This document shows, in pieces, positions 37,710 to 45,704 of a stretch of DNA of 64,000 nt. This stretch comes from Actinomyces sp. ZJ308 (GTDB lineage: Bacteria; Actinomycetota; Actinomycetes; Actinomycetales; Actinomycetaceae). Positions within the stretch are counted from its first letter, which is position 1, and every line of letters begins with the position of its first letter. Below the pieces are notes generated by a model that did no database searches, was not told where the DNA came from, and was given only the letters and a program-made list of their open reading frames with translations. Both the position numbers and the translations under genes were made by a program. Where the stretch lies: contig NZ_JAAIJY010000015.1 of assembly GCF_011752065.1 (NCBI RefSeq), positions 1-64,000 of the forward strand, read 5' to 3'.

Positions 37710-37782
37710 TGAACAGCCGGGTTGCCACCCCATAAAGAGGAATCCCGAGAGCCGGGAAGGACCGGGAGCGCCCTTCGCGGGG

Positions 37783-38328
37783 CTAGCGCCCCTCCTGCTC
37801 CTGCCGCTCCGCCTGCTCAGCGAGGCGCCGCGCAACGGGCTTGGGGGTCAGGGAGTCATGGGCCCGCACATAGCCGTAGAGCCATCGCCATCCCCCCAGG
37901 AAGACCAGGAGGAAGGTTCCGGTCATCAGCGCCCAGGAGGCGCTGGCCGGGACATCGCTGAACGCGGCCAGCGTGAGCTCGCGCAGCACGGTCCAGGTCG
38001 CCCAGGTCAGGCCCACGACGACCAGCCCATCGGGCAGCGCCATCTCCAGGTGATCGGGGCGACGACGTCGAATGCACCAGGTAGCCGCCCAGGCGACGGC
38101 CACTGCGATGGCCGCCTGCCACAGCGGGGTGATGACCTGTCCCAGCGTGCGCGTGGAGGCGGCACCGAACAGGGCCACGAGCGCCACGGCTACCAGGTCC
38201 GCGGGCACAACCAGCCACCAGCGCGTCCTGCGGTCCCGGGTCCAGGGGCAGTCGGCCCCGTCGGGAAGAGCCGGGGCGAAGGAGATCGCCTGCGGCCGGG
38301 CGGAGCGATCGTGCCCGTCGGTGCTCAC
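37783..38328 (-). CDS. DUF3054 membrane protein
   Basis: A 181-residue actinobacterial membrane protein. Four hydrophobic segments span ~40-155 (LVAVALVALFGAAS, AAIAVAVAWAATWCI, DGLVVVGLTWATWTVLREL, ALMTGTFLLVFLGGWRWLYG), the DUF3054 pattern. Function unknown. The ATG overlaps the stop of the metallo-hydrolase gene (ATGA), so it is the last gene of the murI operon. Confidence 0.8.
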   Translation of the reverse strand: MSTDGHDRSARPQAISFAPALPDGADCPWTRDRRTRWWLVVPADLVAVALVALFGAASTRTLGQVITPLWQAAIAVAVAWAATWCIRRRRPDHLEMALPDGLVVVGLTWATWTVLRELTLAAFSDVPASASWALMTGTFLLVFLGGWRWLYGYVRAHDSLTPKPVARRLAEQAERQEQEGR

Positions 38329-39122
38329 AGCTCCCAGACGGCGTCAGGTGTCGCCGCCTCCAACGGGCCCGAGTAGACCGATGCGGCCTCCTTGAGGGGG
38401 ATGGCCGGATCGGTCCAGGGCTGGATGTGGGTGAGGACCAGGTGGCCCGCACCGGCCTGGGCTGCCAGCTCCCCGGCGCGACGACCGGTCATATGCATTC
38501 CGCCCACCGTGTCACGGTCCTCGACGAAGGCCGCCTCGGCCAGGAGCAGGTCCACGCCCCGGGCCATGTCGCTCATGCCCTGGCAGGAGTCCGTGTCCCC
38601 GGTGAAGGCCAGGCTGACCCGCTGCGACGGGTCCTGCTCGCTCGGCCCCTCGATCCGGTATCCGTAGGCCTCCACCGGGTGGAGGGCCTCGAAGGGCGAG
38701 ATCACCATGGGGCCCACGCTGTAGGACCTGCCGGGCACGGCGGTGACGAAACCGAACTCCGTGGCGTAGCGCTCGCTGGGCGGCACACCGTCAACTCCCT
38801 GAAGGCGCTCCAGCAGCTCCGAGGGGCCCAGGCAGGCGACCGGCCCGAGTGCCCCGGTGGGCAGCCAACGCCGGTAGACGTGCATCCCCACCAGGTCGAC
38901 CATGTGGTCGGCGTGGCAGTGGGAGATCGCGATGGCATCGAGCTCGGCGGGATCGAGGTGGCGCAGCAGCTGCCCCATCGAACCCGGCCCGAGGTCCAGG
39001 ACGATCGAGTAGGTGCGCAGCGCACCGCCGGCATCGACTCCGTCGGCCTGAACCAGATACGACGAGGCCGAGGACTGGGGCCCCGACATGGATCCCGAGC
39101 AGCCGATAATCGTCAGTCTCAT
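38325..39122 (-). CDS. MBL-fold metallo-hydrolase
   Basis: A 265-residue beta-lactamase-fold enzyme with the metal motif SHCHADHM (H68, H70, D72, H73), LAFTGDTDSC and LVLTHIQPW. The RNase Z/PhnP-like layout suggests a phosphodiesterase, substrate unknown. It sits 15 bases after murI, a neighbourhood common in actinobacteria together with rph/rdgB. Confidence 0.85.
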   Translation of the reverse strand: MRLTIIGCSGSMSGPQSSASSYLVQADGVDAGGALRTYSIVLDLGPGSMGQLLRHLDPAELDAIAISHCHADHMVDLVGMHVYRRWLPTGALGPVACLGPSELLERLQGVDGVPPSERYATEFGFVTAVPGRSYSVGPMVISPFEALHPVEAYGYRIEGPSEQDPSQRVSLAFTGDTDSCQGMSDMARGVDLLLAEAAFVEDRDTVGGMHMTGRRAGELAAQAGAGHLVLTHIQPWTDPAIPLKEAASVYSGPLEAATPDAVWEL

Positions 39123-39137
39123 GCAGATGCAGATCCT

Positions 39138-40010
39138 TTATAGGGCGGTGGGAAGCGAGGAAAGATCGGATGGCTCGACGCGAGTGCCCGCGGCATCAGC
39201 GGCGAAGGCGACGCGCTCGACGGCGGCGACCTCGGGTCCGAGGAACCGCCGCGCCAGCACCGAGAAGGCCTCCGGGTCGCCGGTGGATCGGAACTCGTGG
39301 CGCGGTTCGGCACCATCGGGGCCGCGCAGGAGGTTCTTGCGGGCCAGTGCCCGGTAGACGTCCTTGGCGGTCTCGTCCGAGGAGGTCACCAGGGCCACGT
39401 CCTCCCCCATCACGTAGGAGATCGGCCCTACCAGCAGGGGGTAGTGGGTGCACCCCAGGATGAGGGTGTCGACGCCTGCGGTCTTGATGGGGGCGAGGTA
39501 CTCCTCGGCGACGTCGAGCACCTCCGGCCCGGTGGTCACGCCTCGTTCGGCGAGCTCGACGAAGCGCGGGCAGGCCTGCGAGAAGAGCTCAACGCCGGGG
39601 ACGGCCTGGAGCGCGTCGTCATAGGCGCGTGAGTCGACGGTCCCCCGGGTGGCGACCAGGCCCACCCTGCCGTTGCGGGTCACCCGGGCCGCCGTGCGCG
39701 CGGCCGGGTGAATCACCTCGATGACCGGCACACCCCGTCCCAGCGTGTAGCGCTCACGCGCGTCGTGCAGGACGGCCGCGGACGCGGTGTTGCAGGCGAT
39801 GACGAGCAGCTTGACCCCTCGGTCCACGAGCTCGTCCATGATGCTCAGGGCAAGGGAGCGGACCTCTGCGATGTCTCGGGGGCCATAGGGGCCGTTGGCG
39901 GTGTCCCCGATGTAGAGCACCTGCTCATGGGGCAGCTGGTCGAGGACGGAACGGGCGACGGTGAGGCCACCGACCCCAGAGTCGAACATCCCGATCGGAG
40001 CATCATTCAC
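39138..40010 (-). CDS. murI: Glutamate racemase
   Basis: A 290-residue racemase making D-glutamate for peptidoglycan. It shows [19 protein letters not shown], the first catalytic Cys in VIACNTASA and the second in [10 protein letters not shown]. It starts with GTG 40010; TAGTCT lies 6 bases upstream on the minus strand (leaderless). Confidence 0.95.
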   Translation of the reverse strand: MNDAPIGMFDSGVGGLTVARSVLDQLPHEQVLYIGDTANGPYGPRDIAEVRSLALSIMDELVDRGVKLLVIACNTASAAVLHDARERYTLGRGVPVIEVIHPAARTAARVTRNGRVGLVATRGTVDSRAYDDALQAVPGVELFSQACPRFVELAERGVTTGPEVLDVAEEYLAPIKTAGVDTLILGCTHYPLLVGPISYVMGEDVALVTSSDETAKDVYRALARKNLLRGPDGAEPRHEFRSTGDPEAFSVLARRFLGPEVAAVERVAFAADAAGTRVEPSDLSSLPTAL

Positions 40011-40016
40011 ACCGCG

Positions 40017-40022
40017 AGACTA
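40017..40022 (-). promoter_or_regulatory. -10 box of leaderless murI promoter
   Basis: TAGTCT, 6 bases, GTG 40010. It overlaps the end of the DUF2017 gene. Confidence 0.5.
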
Positions 40023-40706
40023 TGCGGGGCCTGTGCCCCCGAACAGCGCGGATACCAGTGATTCCTGCCACCAGGTGACCATGTCGTAGACGAGTGCCGT
40101 ACCCCGGTACCACTGCTCGTGAGGAGTCTCGCTCTCGGGCGCCTCCCGGAAGGCGACGTCGCGGACGCGCCCGGCGTCCTGAGCCGACTCGATGCCCAGG
40201 CGCTGAGCCAGCACGAGGCGGATATCGTTGATAGCCCCCAGCCAGTCGGACTCCTGACCGAGTGCCACCAGGATCGTCCCCTCGGGTCCCGATGGGGCGC
40301 TCAGCTCAGCGACCAGCCGCGCCAGACGGTCGACCTTGCCGTCCCGCAGGCGTGCACGGGTCAGGCTGCTCACCTCCATCGCAGTCACCGGATCCTCAGA
40401 GGCCTGCGGGAGCAGGACGCCGACAACGGGATCCGTCGTCGAGCGGCCGGCGTGAACGTGATTGCCAGGCGGATCGAGATCGAAGTCCAGGGCCGCCAGG
40501 ACCTCGCGGTCCCGCTCACTCTCCCCCGGACGCCCCGGATCAGTAGGGGACGACGGCGGGACGGGGGACTCATCCGCGTCCTCGTCGGCGGGGTCGTCCG
40601 CCTGGAGAAGGGCTCTGACCTCAAGGGCCAACCGGGCGAGGAGCTCACGCTCCCAGTCGTCGAGGCCGCAGGCCAGTCCCTCGGAGACTCGGCGAAAGGC
40701 TCGCAC
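40020..40706 (-). CDS. DUF2017 protein
   Basis: A 228-residue actinobacterial protein beginning FRRVSEGLACGLDDWERELLARL, the DUF2017 pattern, with ARLRDGKVDRLARLVAELS and a C-terminal DMVTWWQESLVSAL. It always seems to accompany clpS, so a link to ClpS/ClpP proteolysis is plausible but unproven. GTG start, 3 bases after clpS. Confidence 0.85.
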   Translation of the reverse strand: MRAFRRVSEGLACGLDDWERELLARLALEVRALLQADDPADEDADESPVPPSSPTDPGRPGESERDREVLAALDFDLDPPGNHVHAGRSTTDPVVGVLLPQASEDPVTAMEVSSLTRARLRDGKVDRLARLVAELSAPSGPEGTILVALGQESDWLGAINDIRLVLAQRLGIESAQDAGRVRDVAFREAPESETPHEQWYRGTALVYDMVTWWQESLVSALFGGTGPA

Positions 40707-40709
40707 TGC

Positions 40710-41045
40710 CTACTCCCCTCCCGCGGAATCGCTCGCCGAGCCGTGGCCGTCGTCGCCCAGGGGCTCGATCGTGGCCCGCAGTCCGTAACCGTGCATCGCG
40801 GTCACATCGACCTCCATGCGCTCTCGGGCGCCCCGGGAGACCACGGCGCGACCGGTGGTGTGCACCTGCATCATGCGCGCCTCGGCCACGGGCAGGGAGA
40901 AGCCGAAGTAGGAGTGGAAGACCCAGGTCACGTAGCTCATCGTGTTGACCGGGTCGTCATGGACCACGGTGCACCACAGGCGCTGGGCACGGATACTCGA
41001 CTCCTCCAGGATCTCCGGTTCCGCGACGGGCAACGAGGCGCTCAT
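40710..41045 (-). CDS. clpS: ClpS adaptor protein
   Basis: A 111-residue N-degron adaptor delivering substrates to ClpA/ClpC. The core is VVHDDPVNTMSYVTWVFHSYFGFS and MQVHTTGRAVVSRGARERME, with the DDPVN loop and hydrophobic pocket residues. TACCCT lies 6 bases before ATG 41045; the spacer GGAGGC could also act as a Shine-Dalgarno on a longer transcript. Confidence 0.93.
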   Translation of the reverse strand: MSASLPVAEPEILEESSIRAQRLWCTVVHDDPVNTMSYVTWVFHSYFGFSLPVAEARMMQVHTTGRAVVSRGARERMEVDVTAMHGYGLRATIEPLGDDGHGSASDSAGGE

Positions 41046-41051
41046 GCCTCC

Positions 41052-41057
41052 AGGGTA
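41052..41057 (-). promoter_or_regulatory. -10 box of leaderless clpS promoter
   Basis: TACCCT, 6 bases, ATG 41045, back to back with the pncB promoter. Confidence 0.5.
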
Positions 41058-41071
41058 GCGGTGAGGCGCGA

Positions 41072-41077
41072 TAGGTT
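41072..41077 (+). promoter_or_regulatory. -10 box of leaderless pncB promoter
   Basis: TAGGTT, 6 bases, GTG 41084. Confidence 0.6.
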
Positions 41078-41083
41078 GTCCCC

Positions 41084-42496
41084 GTGAACGACTACGTGCC
41101 CGCTGCTGATTCCACCACTGCTTCGATGGACGTGTCCACGGCCTCGACCTCGCTGCTGACCGACATGTATGAGCTCACCATGCTTCAAGGAGCGCTGGCG
41201 TCGGGGACCGCCACCAGACGCAGCGTCTTCGAGCTCTTCGGCCGCAGACTCCCCGGCTCACGCCGCTTCGGCGTCGTTGCGGGCACCGGCCGGCTGCTGG
41301 AGGCCATCGAGGCCTTCACCTTCACTCCCTCCCAGATCGATTTCCTGCACCGCGCCGGGGTCGTCAACGACGAGACCCTTGACTTCCTGCGCGGCTACCG
41401 CTTCACCGGGACGATCCGGGGCTATGCCGAGGGCGAGTGCTACTTCGCGGGCTCACCGCTGCTGACCGTCGAGGGGACCTTCGCCGAGGCCTGCATCCTG
41501 GAGACCCTGGCCCTGTCGATCTACAACTACGACTGCGCCGTCGCCGCGGCGGCCTCCCGTATGACGATCGCCGCCCACGGGCGTCCCTGCGTGGACTTCG
41601 GCGCGCGGCGCGCCCACGAGCTGGCGGCCGTGGCCGCTGCCCGGGCCTCGGTGGTCGGCGGCTTTACGGGGACGAGCAACCTGGAGGCGGGACTCCTCTA
41701 CGGGATTCCCACGGTGGGAACCTCGGCGCACTCCTTCACCCTTCTGCACGACACGGAGGAGGAGGCCTTCGCCGCCCAGGTGGCGAGCCTTGGCCCGGGC
41801 ACCACCATCCTGGTGGACACCTACGACATCGCCACCGGCGTGGAGCGGGCGGTCAAGGCGGCACGGGCCGCGGGCGGGGAGCTCGGGGCAGTGCGCCTGG
41901 ACTCCGGCGACCTGGTGGCCGAGGCCTTCAAGGTGCGCGCTCAGCTCGACGCCCTGGGAGCGACGACGACGAGGATCACCGTCACCAACGACCTCGACGA
42001 GCACGCTATCGCCGCACTGGGGGCGGCCCCTGTGGACTCCTACGGCGTGGGTACCAAGCTCGTCACCGGGTCTGGGCGTCCAACCGCCGCGCTGGTCTAC
42101 AAGCTGGTGGAGCGTGAGGGCGCCGACGGCACCATGGAGGAGGTCGCCAAGTTCTCCTCCGGTGGCAAGTCCACCGTCGGGGGCCGTAAGTGGGCGGGTC
42201 GTGTCCTCACTGCCGAGGGTACGGCGGCCGAGGAGCTGGTGGTCTCCTGTGACTCGCGCGAGCAGGGACTGGCGGCCTTGGATGAGGCCGGTGCCCGGCC
42301 GCTCCAGGTGCTCCTGGTTGATGAGGGCAGGATCATCGAGGAGCACCGTGGCAAGGAGGCCCTGAGCACTGCGGCGGAGAGGCACCGGGCGTCCCGCGCC
42401 GAGCTGCCCTACGACGCCTGGCGTCTGAGCGATGGCGAGTCGGCCCTGCCGACCCGCCACGTCGACCTCGACGGACGTGGCGCCACCCGACGCTGA
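41084..42496 (+). CDS. pncB: Nicotinate phosphoribosyltransferase
   Basis: A 470-residue enzyme of NAD salvage making nicotinate mononucleotide. It shows LLTDMYELTMLQGAL, VDFGARRAHELAAVAAARAS, GTSAHSFTLLHDTEEEAF, VRLDSGDLV and YGVGTKLVTG. GTG 41084 is set by the leaderless promoter. It diverges from clpS with only 38 bases between start codons. Confidence 0.96.
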   Translation: MNDYVPAADSTTASMDVSTASTSLLTDMYELTMLQGALASGTATRRSVFELFGRRLPGSRRFGVVAGTGRLLEAIEAFTFTPSQIDFLHRAGVVNDETLDFLRGYRFTGTIRGYAEGECYFAGSPLLTVEGTFAEACILETLALSIYNYDCAVAAAASRMTIAAHGRPCVDFGARRAHELAAVAAARASVVGGFTGTSNLEAGLLYGIPTVGTSAHSFTLLHDTEEEAFAAQVASLGPGTTILVDTYDIATGVERAVKAARAAGGELGAVRLDSGDLVAEAFKVRAQLDALGATTTRITVTNDLDEHAIAALGAAPVDSYGVGTKLVTGSGRPTAALVYKLVEREGADGTMEEVAKFSSGGKSTVGGRKWAGRVLTAEGTAAEELVVSCDSREQGLAALDEAGARPLQVLLVDEGRIIEEHRGKEALSTAAERHRASRAELPYDAWRLSDGESALPTRHVDLDGRGATRR

Positions 42497-42530
42497 GTCA
42501 CCAAGGTCGTATCCGGATCCTCCGAGCCGT

Positions 42531-44354
42531 TCAGCGCTTACCGACGAACCAGCGCCGCAGGGTCTGGATGCGCTTCTCGATCTCCTCGGTGGAGGCCGCC
42601 GCCACCTCGGGCCCCCCGCACACGCGTCGGAGCTCGTTGTGCACGACGCCGTGAGGCTGGCTGGAGCGGCGGGCCCAGGCGGCCACCAGCTGGGAGAGCT
42701 CCTTACGGGCCGCTGCCCGGCGCCGGGCGTCGTCGATGCCTGAGTTCCTCCGCCTGCGGGCCTCGGCCGCCGCGTGCTTCTTCTGGGAGGCGATCTGCTT
42801 GTCCTGGCGCTGGCGCAGCAGGGCGGTCACCTGATCGGGCTCCAGCAGCCCAGGCAGTCCCAGGTACTCCTGCTCCTCGATGCTGCCGACCATGGCGCCG
42901 GTTCCGAACTCGCCACCGTCGAAGAGCACACGATCGAACTCGGCCTGGCTGTCCATGGCCTCGAATCCCGGCAGCAGCTCGTCCGAGGCGTTCTCGGTCC
43001 TGTTGGCCTCGGCGAGCAGGCGGTCCTCGGGGCTGAACAGGGCGTCCTCCTGCGCCGCGGAGTCGGGACGGCTGAGGACATGGTCGCGGGCCACCTCCAT
43101 CTCCCCGGCCAGGGCCAGCAGGGGCGTCACCGAGGGGAGGAACACCGAGGCGGTCTCCCCTCGGGCCCGTGAGCGCACGAACCTACCCACGGCCTGGGCG
43201 AAGAAGAGAGGGGTGGAGGTCGAGGTGGCATAGACGCCCACGGCCAGCCGAGGGACGTCCACGCCCTCGGAGACCATGCGCACGGCCACCAGCCAGCGGT
43301 CGGTGGAGGCGGAGAAGGCCTCGATGCGGCTGGAGGCTCCGTTGTCATCGGAGAGGACCACGGTGGGGGCCTCACCGGTGATGGCGCGCAGCTGCTTGGC
43401 GTAGGCGCGGGCCTTGGCCTGGTCGGAGGCGATGACAAGGGCACCGGCATCGGGGACCTGGCGGCGCACCTCGCTCAGGCGCTGGTCGGCGGCGGCCAGG
43501 ACCGCGGGGATCCACTCCCCCGCCGGGTCGAGCGCGGTGCGCCAGGCCTGGGACTCCAGGTCCTTGGTGAGGGGCTCCCCGAGCCGGGCCGCGACCTCGT
43601 CGCCGGCCTTGGTGCGCCACCTCATCTGCCCCGAGTAGGACATGAACATCACCGGGCGCACGACGCCGTCGCGCAGCGCGTCTGAGTACCCGTAGGAGTA
43701 GTCCGCCTGGGAGCGCTTCGAGCCGGAGGCGTCCTCCTGGTAGCGCACGAACGGTATCGGGGAGGTGTCGGAGCGGAAGGGCGTTCCGGTCAGAGCCAGG
43801 CGGCGGCGTGCCGGCGTGAAGGCCTCACGGATCGCGTCTCCCCAGCTCAGGGCGTCTCCACCGTGGTGGATCTCGTCGAGGATGACGAGGGTGCGGGCCT
43901 GATCCGTGCGGGCGCGGTGCAGGTTGGCGTTGGCGGCCACCTGCGCATAGGTCAGGGCAACGCCGTCGAATCGCGATCCCAGCGCCCCCTGGGAGTTGGA
44001 GTAGGAGGGGTCGATGCGGATGCCGACGCGGGCGGCGGCCTCGGCCCACTGGTACTTGAGGTGCTCAGTGGGGCAGACGATGGTCACCTTGTGGACGTCA
44101 CCGGAGCTGAGCAGCTCGGTGGCCACCCGCAGCGCGAAGGTCGTCTTGCCGGCTCCGGGCGTGGCCACGGCCAGGAAGTCCTGAGGCATCGTCTCCAGGT
44201 ACTGCCCCAGAGCGGCGGCCTGCCAGGCGCGCAGGGATCCTGCCGTCCCCCAGGCTGCGCGACGCGGGTAGGCCGGGGAGAGGTTCTGGGCCGCCGACGT
44301 CGAGGCTCGCGTCGGGGTGGGATGGGTCGCCTGGCCACCGCGGGCGGCGCTCAC
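42531..44354 (-). CDS. DEAD/DEAH-box superfamily 2 helicase
   Basis: A 607-residue helicase-like ATPase. Motif I is ATPGAGKTTFAL, motif II LDEIHHGGD, motif III-like LTGTPFRSD, then VSEGVDVPRLAVGVYAT and VGRFVRSRA as motifs V-VI. The actinobacterial XPB/RAD25-like class is likely, role in repair or RNA work unknown. GTG 44354 overlaps the DUF3039 stop as GTGA, so the start is set by translational coupling; the longer frame only shadows the DUF3039 gene. Confidence 0.88.
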   Translation of the reverse strand: MSAARGGQATHPTPTRASTSAAQNLSPAYPRRAAWGTAGSLRAWQAAALGQYLETMPQDFLAVATPGAGKTTFALRVATELLSSGDVHKVTIVCPTEHLKYQWAEAAARVGIRIDPSYSNSQGALGSRFDGVALTYAQVAANANLHRARTDQARTLVILDEIHHGGDALSWGDAIREAFTPARRRLALTGTPFRSDTSPIPFVRYQEDASGSKRSQADYSYGYSDALRDGVVRPVMFMSYSGQMRWRTKAGDEVAARLGEPLTKDLESQAWRTALDPAGEWIPAVLAAADQRLSEVRRQVPDAGALVIASDQAKARAYAKQLRAITGEAPTVVLSDDNGASSRIEAFSASTDRWLVAVRMVSEGVDVPRLAVGVYATSTSTPLFFAQAVGRFVRSRARGETASVFLPSVTPLLALAGEMEVARDHVLSRPDSAAQEDALFSPEDRLLAEANRTENASDELLPGFEAMDSQAEFDRVLFDGGEFGTGAMVGSIEEQEYLGLPGLLEPDQVTALLRQRQDKQIASQKKHAAAEARRRRNSGIDDARRRAAARKELSQLVAAWARRSSQPHGVVHNELRRVCGGPEVAAASTEEIEKRIQTLRRWFVGKR

Positions 44355-44716
44355 CGACCGCCTCGCCCGAACGGGAAGCGGGGGAAGCGAGGACCATTGC
44401 CACCGCCGGAGTCGTCCCCGCCACGCATCTCCTCGTAGATGGACTTGCAGGTGGGGCACACCGGGTACTTCGACGGGTCGCGTCCGGGCGTCCACACCTT
44501 GCCGCACAGGGCGACAACGGGACGCCCGGTGACAGCGGCCGCGGCGATCTTGTCCTTGCGGACGTAGTGAGCGAAGCGGTCGGCGTCGCCGTCGTCGGTC
44601 GACTGGAGCTCCTCGCGCTCCAGGACGGCCGTACCGACGCCCTGTGTGGGCTCGGCGGCCGGGTCGGTCGGAGCTCCGGGCGATCCCGGGTCAGCACTGG
44701 CGAGGACGTCTGTCAT
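44351..44716 (-). CDS. DUF3039 protein
   Basis: A 121-residue actinobacterial protein with the DUF3039 core DADRFAHYVRKDKIAAAAVT, VVALCGKVWTPGRDPSKYP and VCPTCKSIYEEM. The first Cys and the CPTC pair suggest a small zinc ribbon. Coupling with the helicase suggests a joint nucleic-acid role. The start has TAGACT 7 bases upstream. Confidence 0.88.
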   Translation of the reverse strand: MTDVLASADPGSPGAPTDPAAEPTQGVGTAVLEREELQSTDDGDADRFAHYVRKDKIAAAAVTGRPVVALCGKVWTPGRDPSKYPVCPTCKSIYEEMRGGDDSGGGNGPRFPRFPFGRGGR

Positions 44717-44723
44717 ACCGCCC

Positions 44724-44729
44724 AGTCTA
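44724..44729 (-). promoter_or_regulatory. -10 box of leaderless DUF3039-helicase operon promoter
   Basis: TAGACT, 7 bases, ATG 44716. Confidence 0.6.
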
Positions 44730-44810
44730 GGTCGGACGCAGCGCCCCGGCAGTCGCCCATCCCACCCCGCCCCTGTGGGGAGGCTCTCCCTGAGAGGCCC
44801 GACGTCGTCG

Positions 44811-45551
44811 TCAGGGCTTCGAGGTGAGCCGGCCGGCAGCCGCCGGGTCGACCAGTACCAGGGCGTCGTCGTGGCGCTGCATGACGGTTGCCGGCCACTC
44901 GGTGCTCACCTCGCCCTCCACGAGCTGGGCGATGGCCTCGGCCTTGCCCTCGCCGGTGGCGATGAGGACGAGCTTGCGGGCCTCCATGATCGTGGCCAGC
45001 CCCTGAGTGATGCACTGAGTGGGCACCGCGTCGACGTCACCGCCGAAGAAGCGGGCGTTGTCGCGGCGGGTCTGCTCGTGGAGCTCACCCACATGCGTCC
45101 GCGAGTCGAGGGCACCGCCGGGCTCGTTGAATCCGATGTGCCCGTCGGAGCCGATACCGAGGATCTGCAGGTCGCAGTAGCCGGCCGCGGCCATCTGGGC
45201 CTCATAGTCCCGACAGGCGGCCTCAAGGTCCTGGCTCAGCGCGTCCGGACCGTGAAGGGCGCCGGGGCGCATGTCGACGCGGGAGCGCAGATTGGTCTCC
45301 ATGAAGGTGGCGTATCGCTCCGGGTGGCCTGCGGGCAGGCCGACGTACTCGTCGAGCATGAAGCCAGTGACCTCGGCGAAGCTGAGACGGCCCGCGGCGC
45401 AGCGAGCGGCGAGCTCGTCGTACAGGGGCAGGGGCGAGGACCCGGTGGCGGTCCCCAGCACGGCTGCCGGTTTGTCCCTGAGCAGCGCCTCGATCTCGTC
45501 GGCCGCCCGCTGCGCGAGCGCCTGCGCGGAGTCCAGAATGACAAGCTGCAC
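44811..45551 (-). CDS. nagB: Glucosamine-6-phosphate deaminase
   Basis: A 246-residue enzyme turning glucosamine-6-phosphate into fructose-6-phosphate and ammonia, the last step of sialic acid and GlcNAc breakdown. It shows LGTATGSSPLPLYDEL, the catalytic FMLDEYVGLP and GIGSDGHIGFNEP. GTG 45551 is preceded by AGAGAGGA, better than the ATG 16 codons earlier. nanE, nanK and nanA lie 3.4 kb further on. nagA is not in this window. Confidence 0.93.
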   Translation of the reverse strand: MQLVILDSAQALAQRAADEIEALLRDKPAAVLGTATGSSPLPLYDELAARCAAGRLSFAEVTGFMLDEYVGLPAGHPERYATFMETNLRSRVDMRPGALHGPDALSQDLEAACRDYEAQMAAAGYCDLQILGIGSDGHIGFNEPGGALDSRTHVGELHEQTRRDNARFFGGDVDAVPTQCITQGLATIMEARKLVLIATGEGKAEAIAQLVEGEVSTEWPATVMQRHDDALVLVDPAAAGRLTSKP

Positions 45552-45704
45552 GATGATGTCCTCTCTGACATGACAACTGGGTGTACACAATAGGTGCACT
45601 GAGTCTACTGACCTCTGTGAGCCGCTGCTTTCTTGAGCGACTTTAGAGCAACCCTACTCCGAGTCATCAGAATCAATCATCCTGCGAAGGTGTGACCAGC
45701 GCGA

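Noticed and set aside
45541-45590. TCTGACATGACA upstream of nagB as another nan operator
   Set aside because: It shares only the TCTGACA part of the motif; too weak to assign without a genome-wide model.
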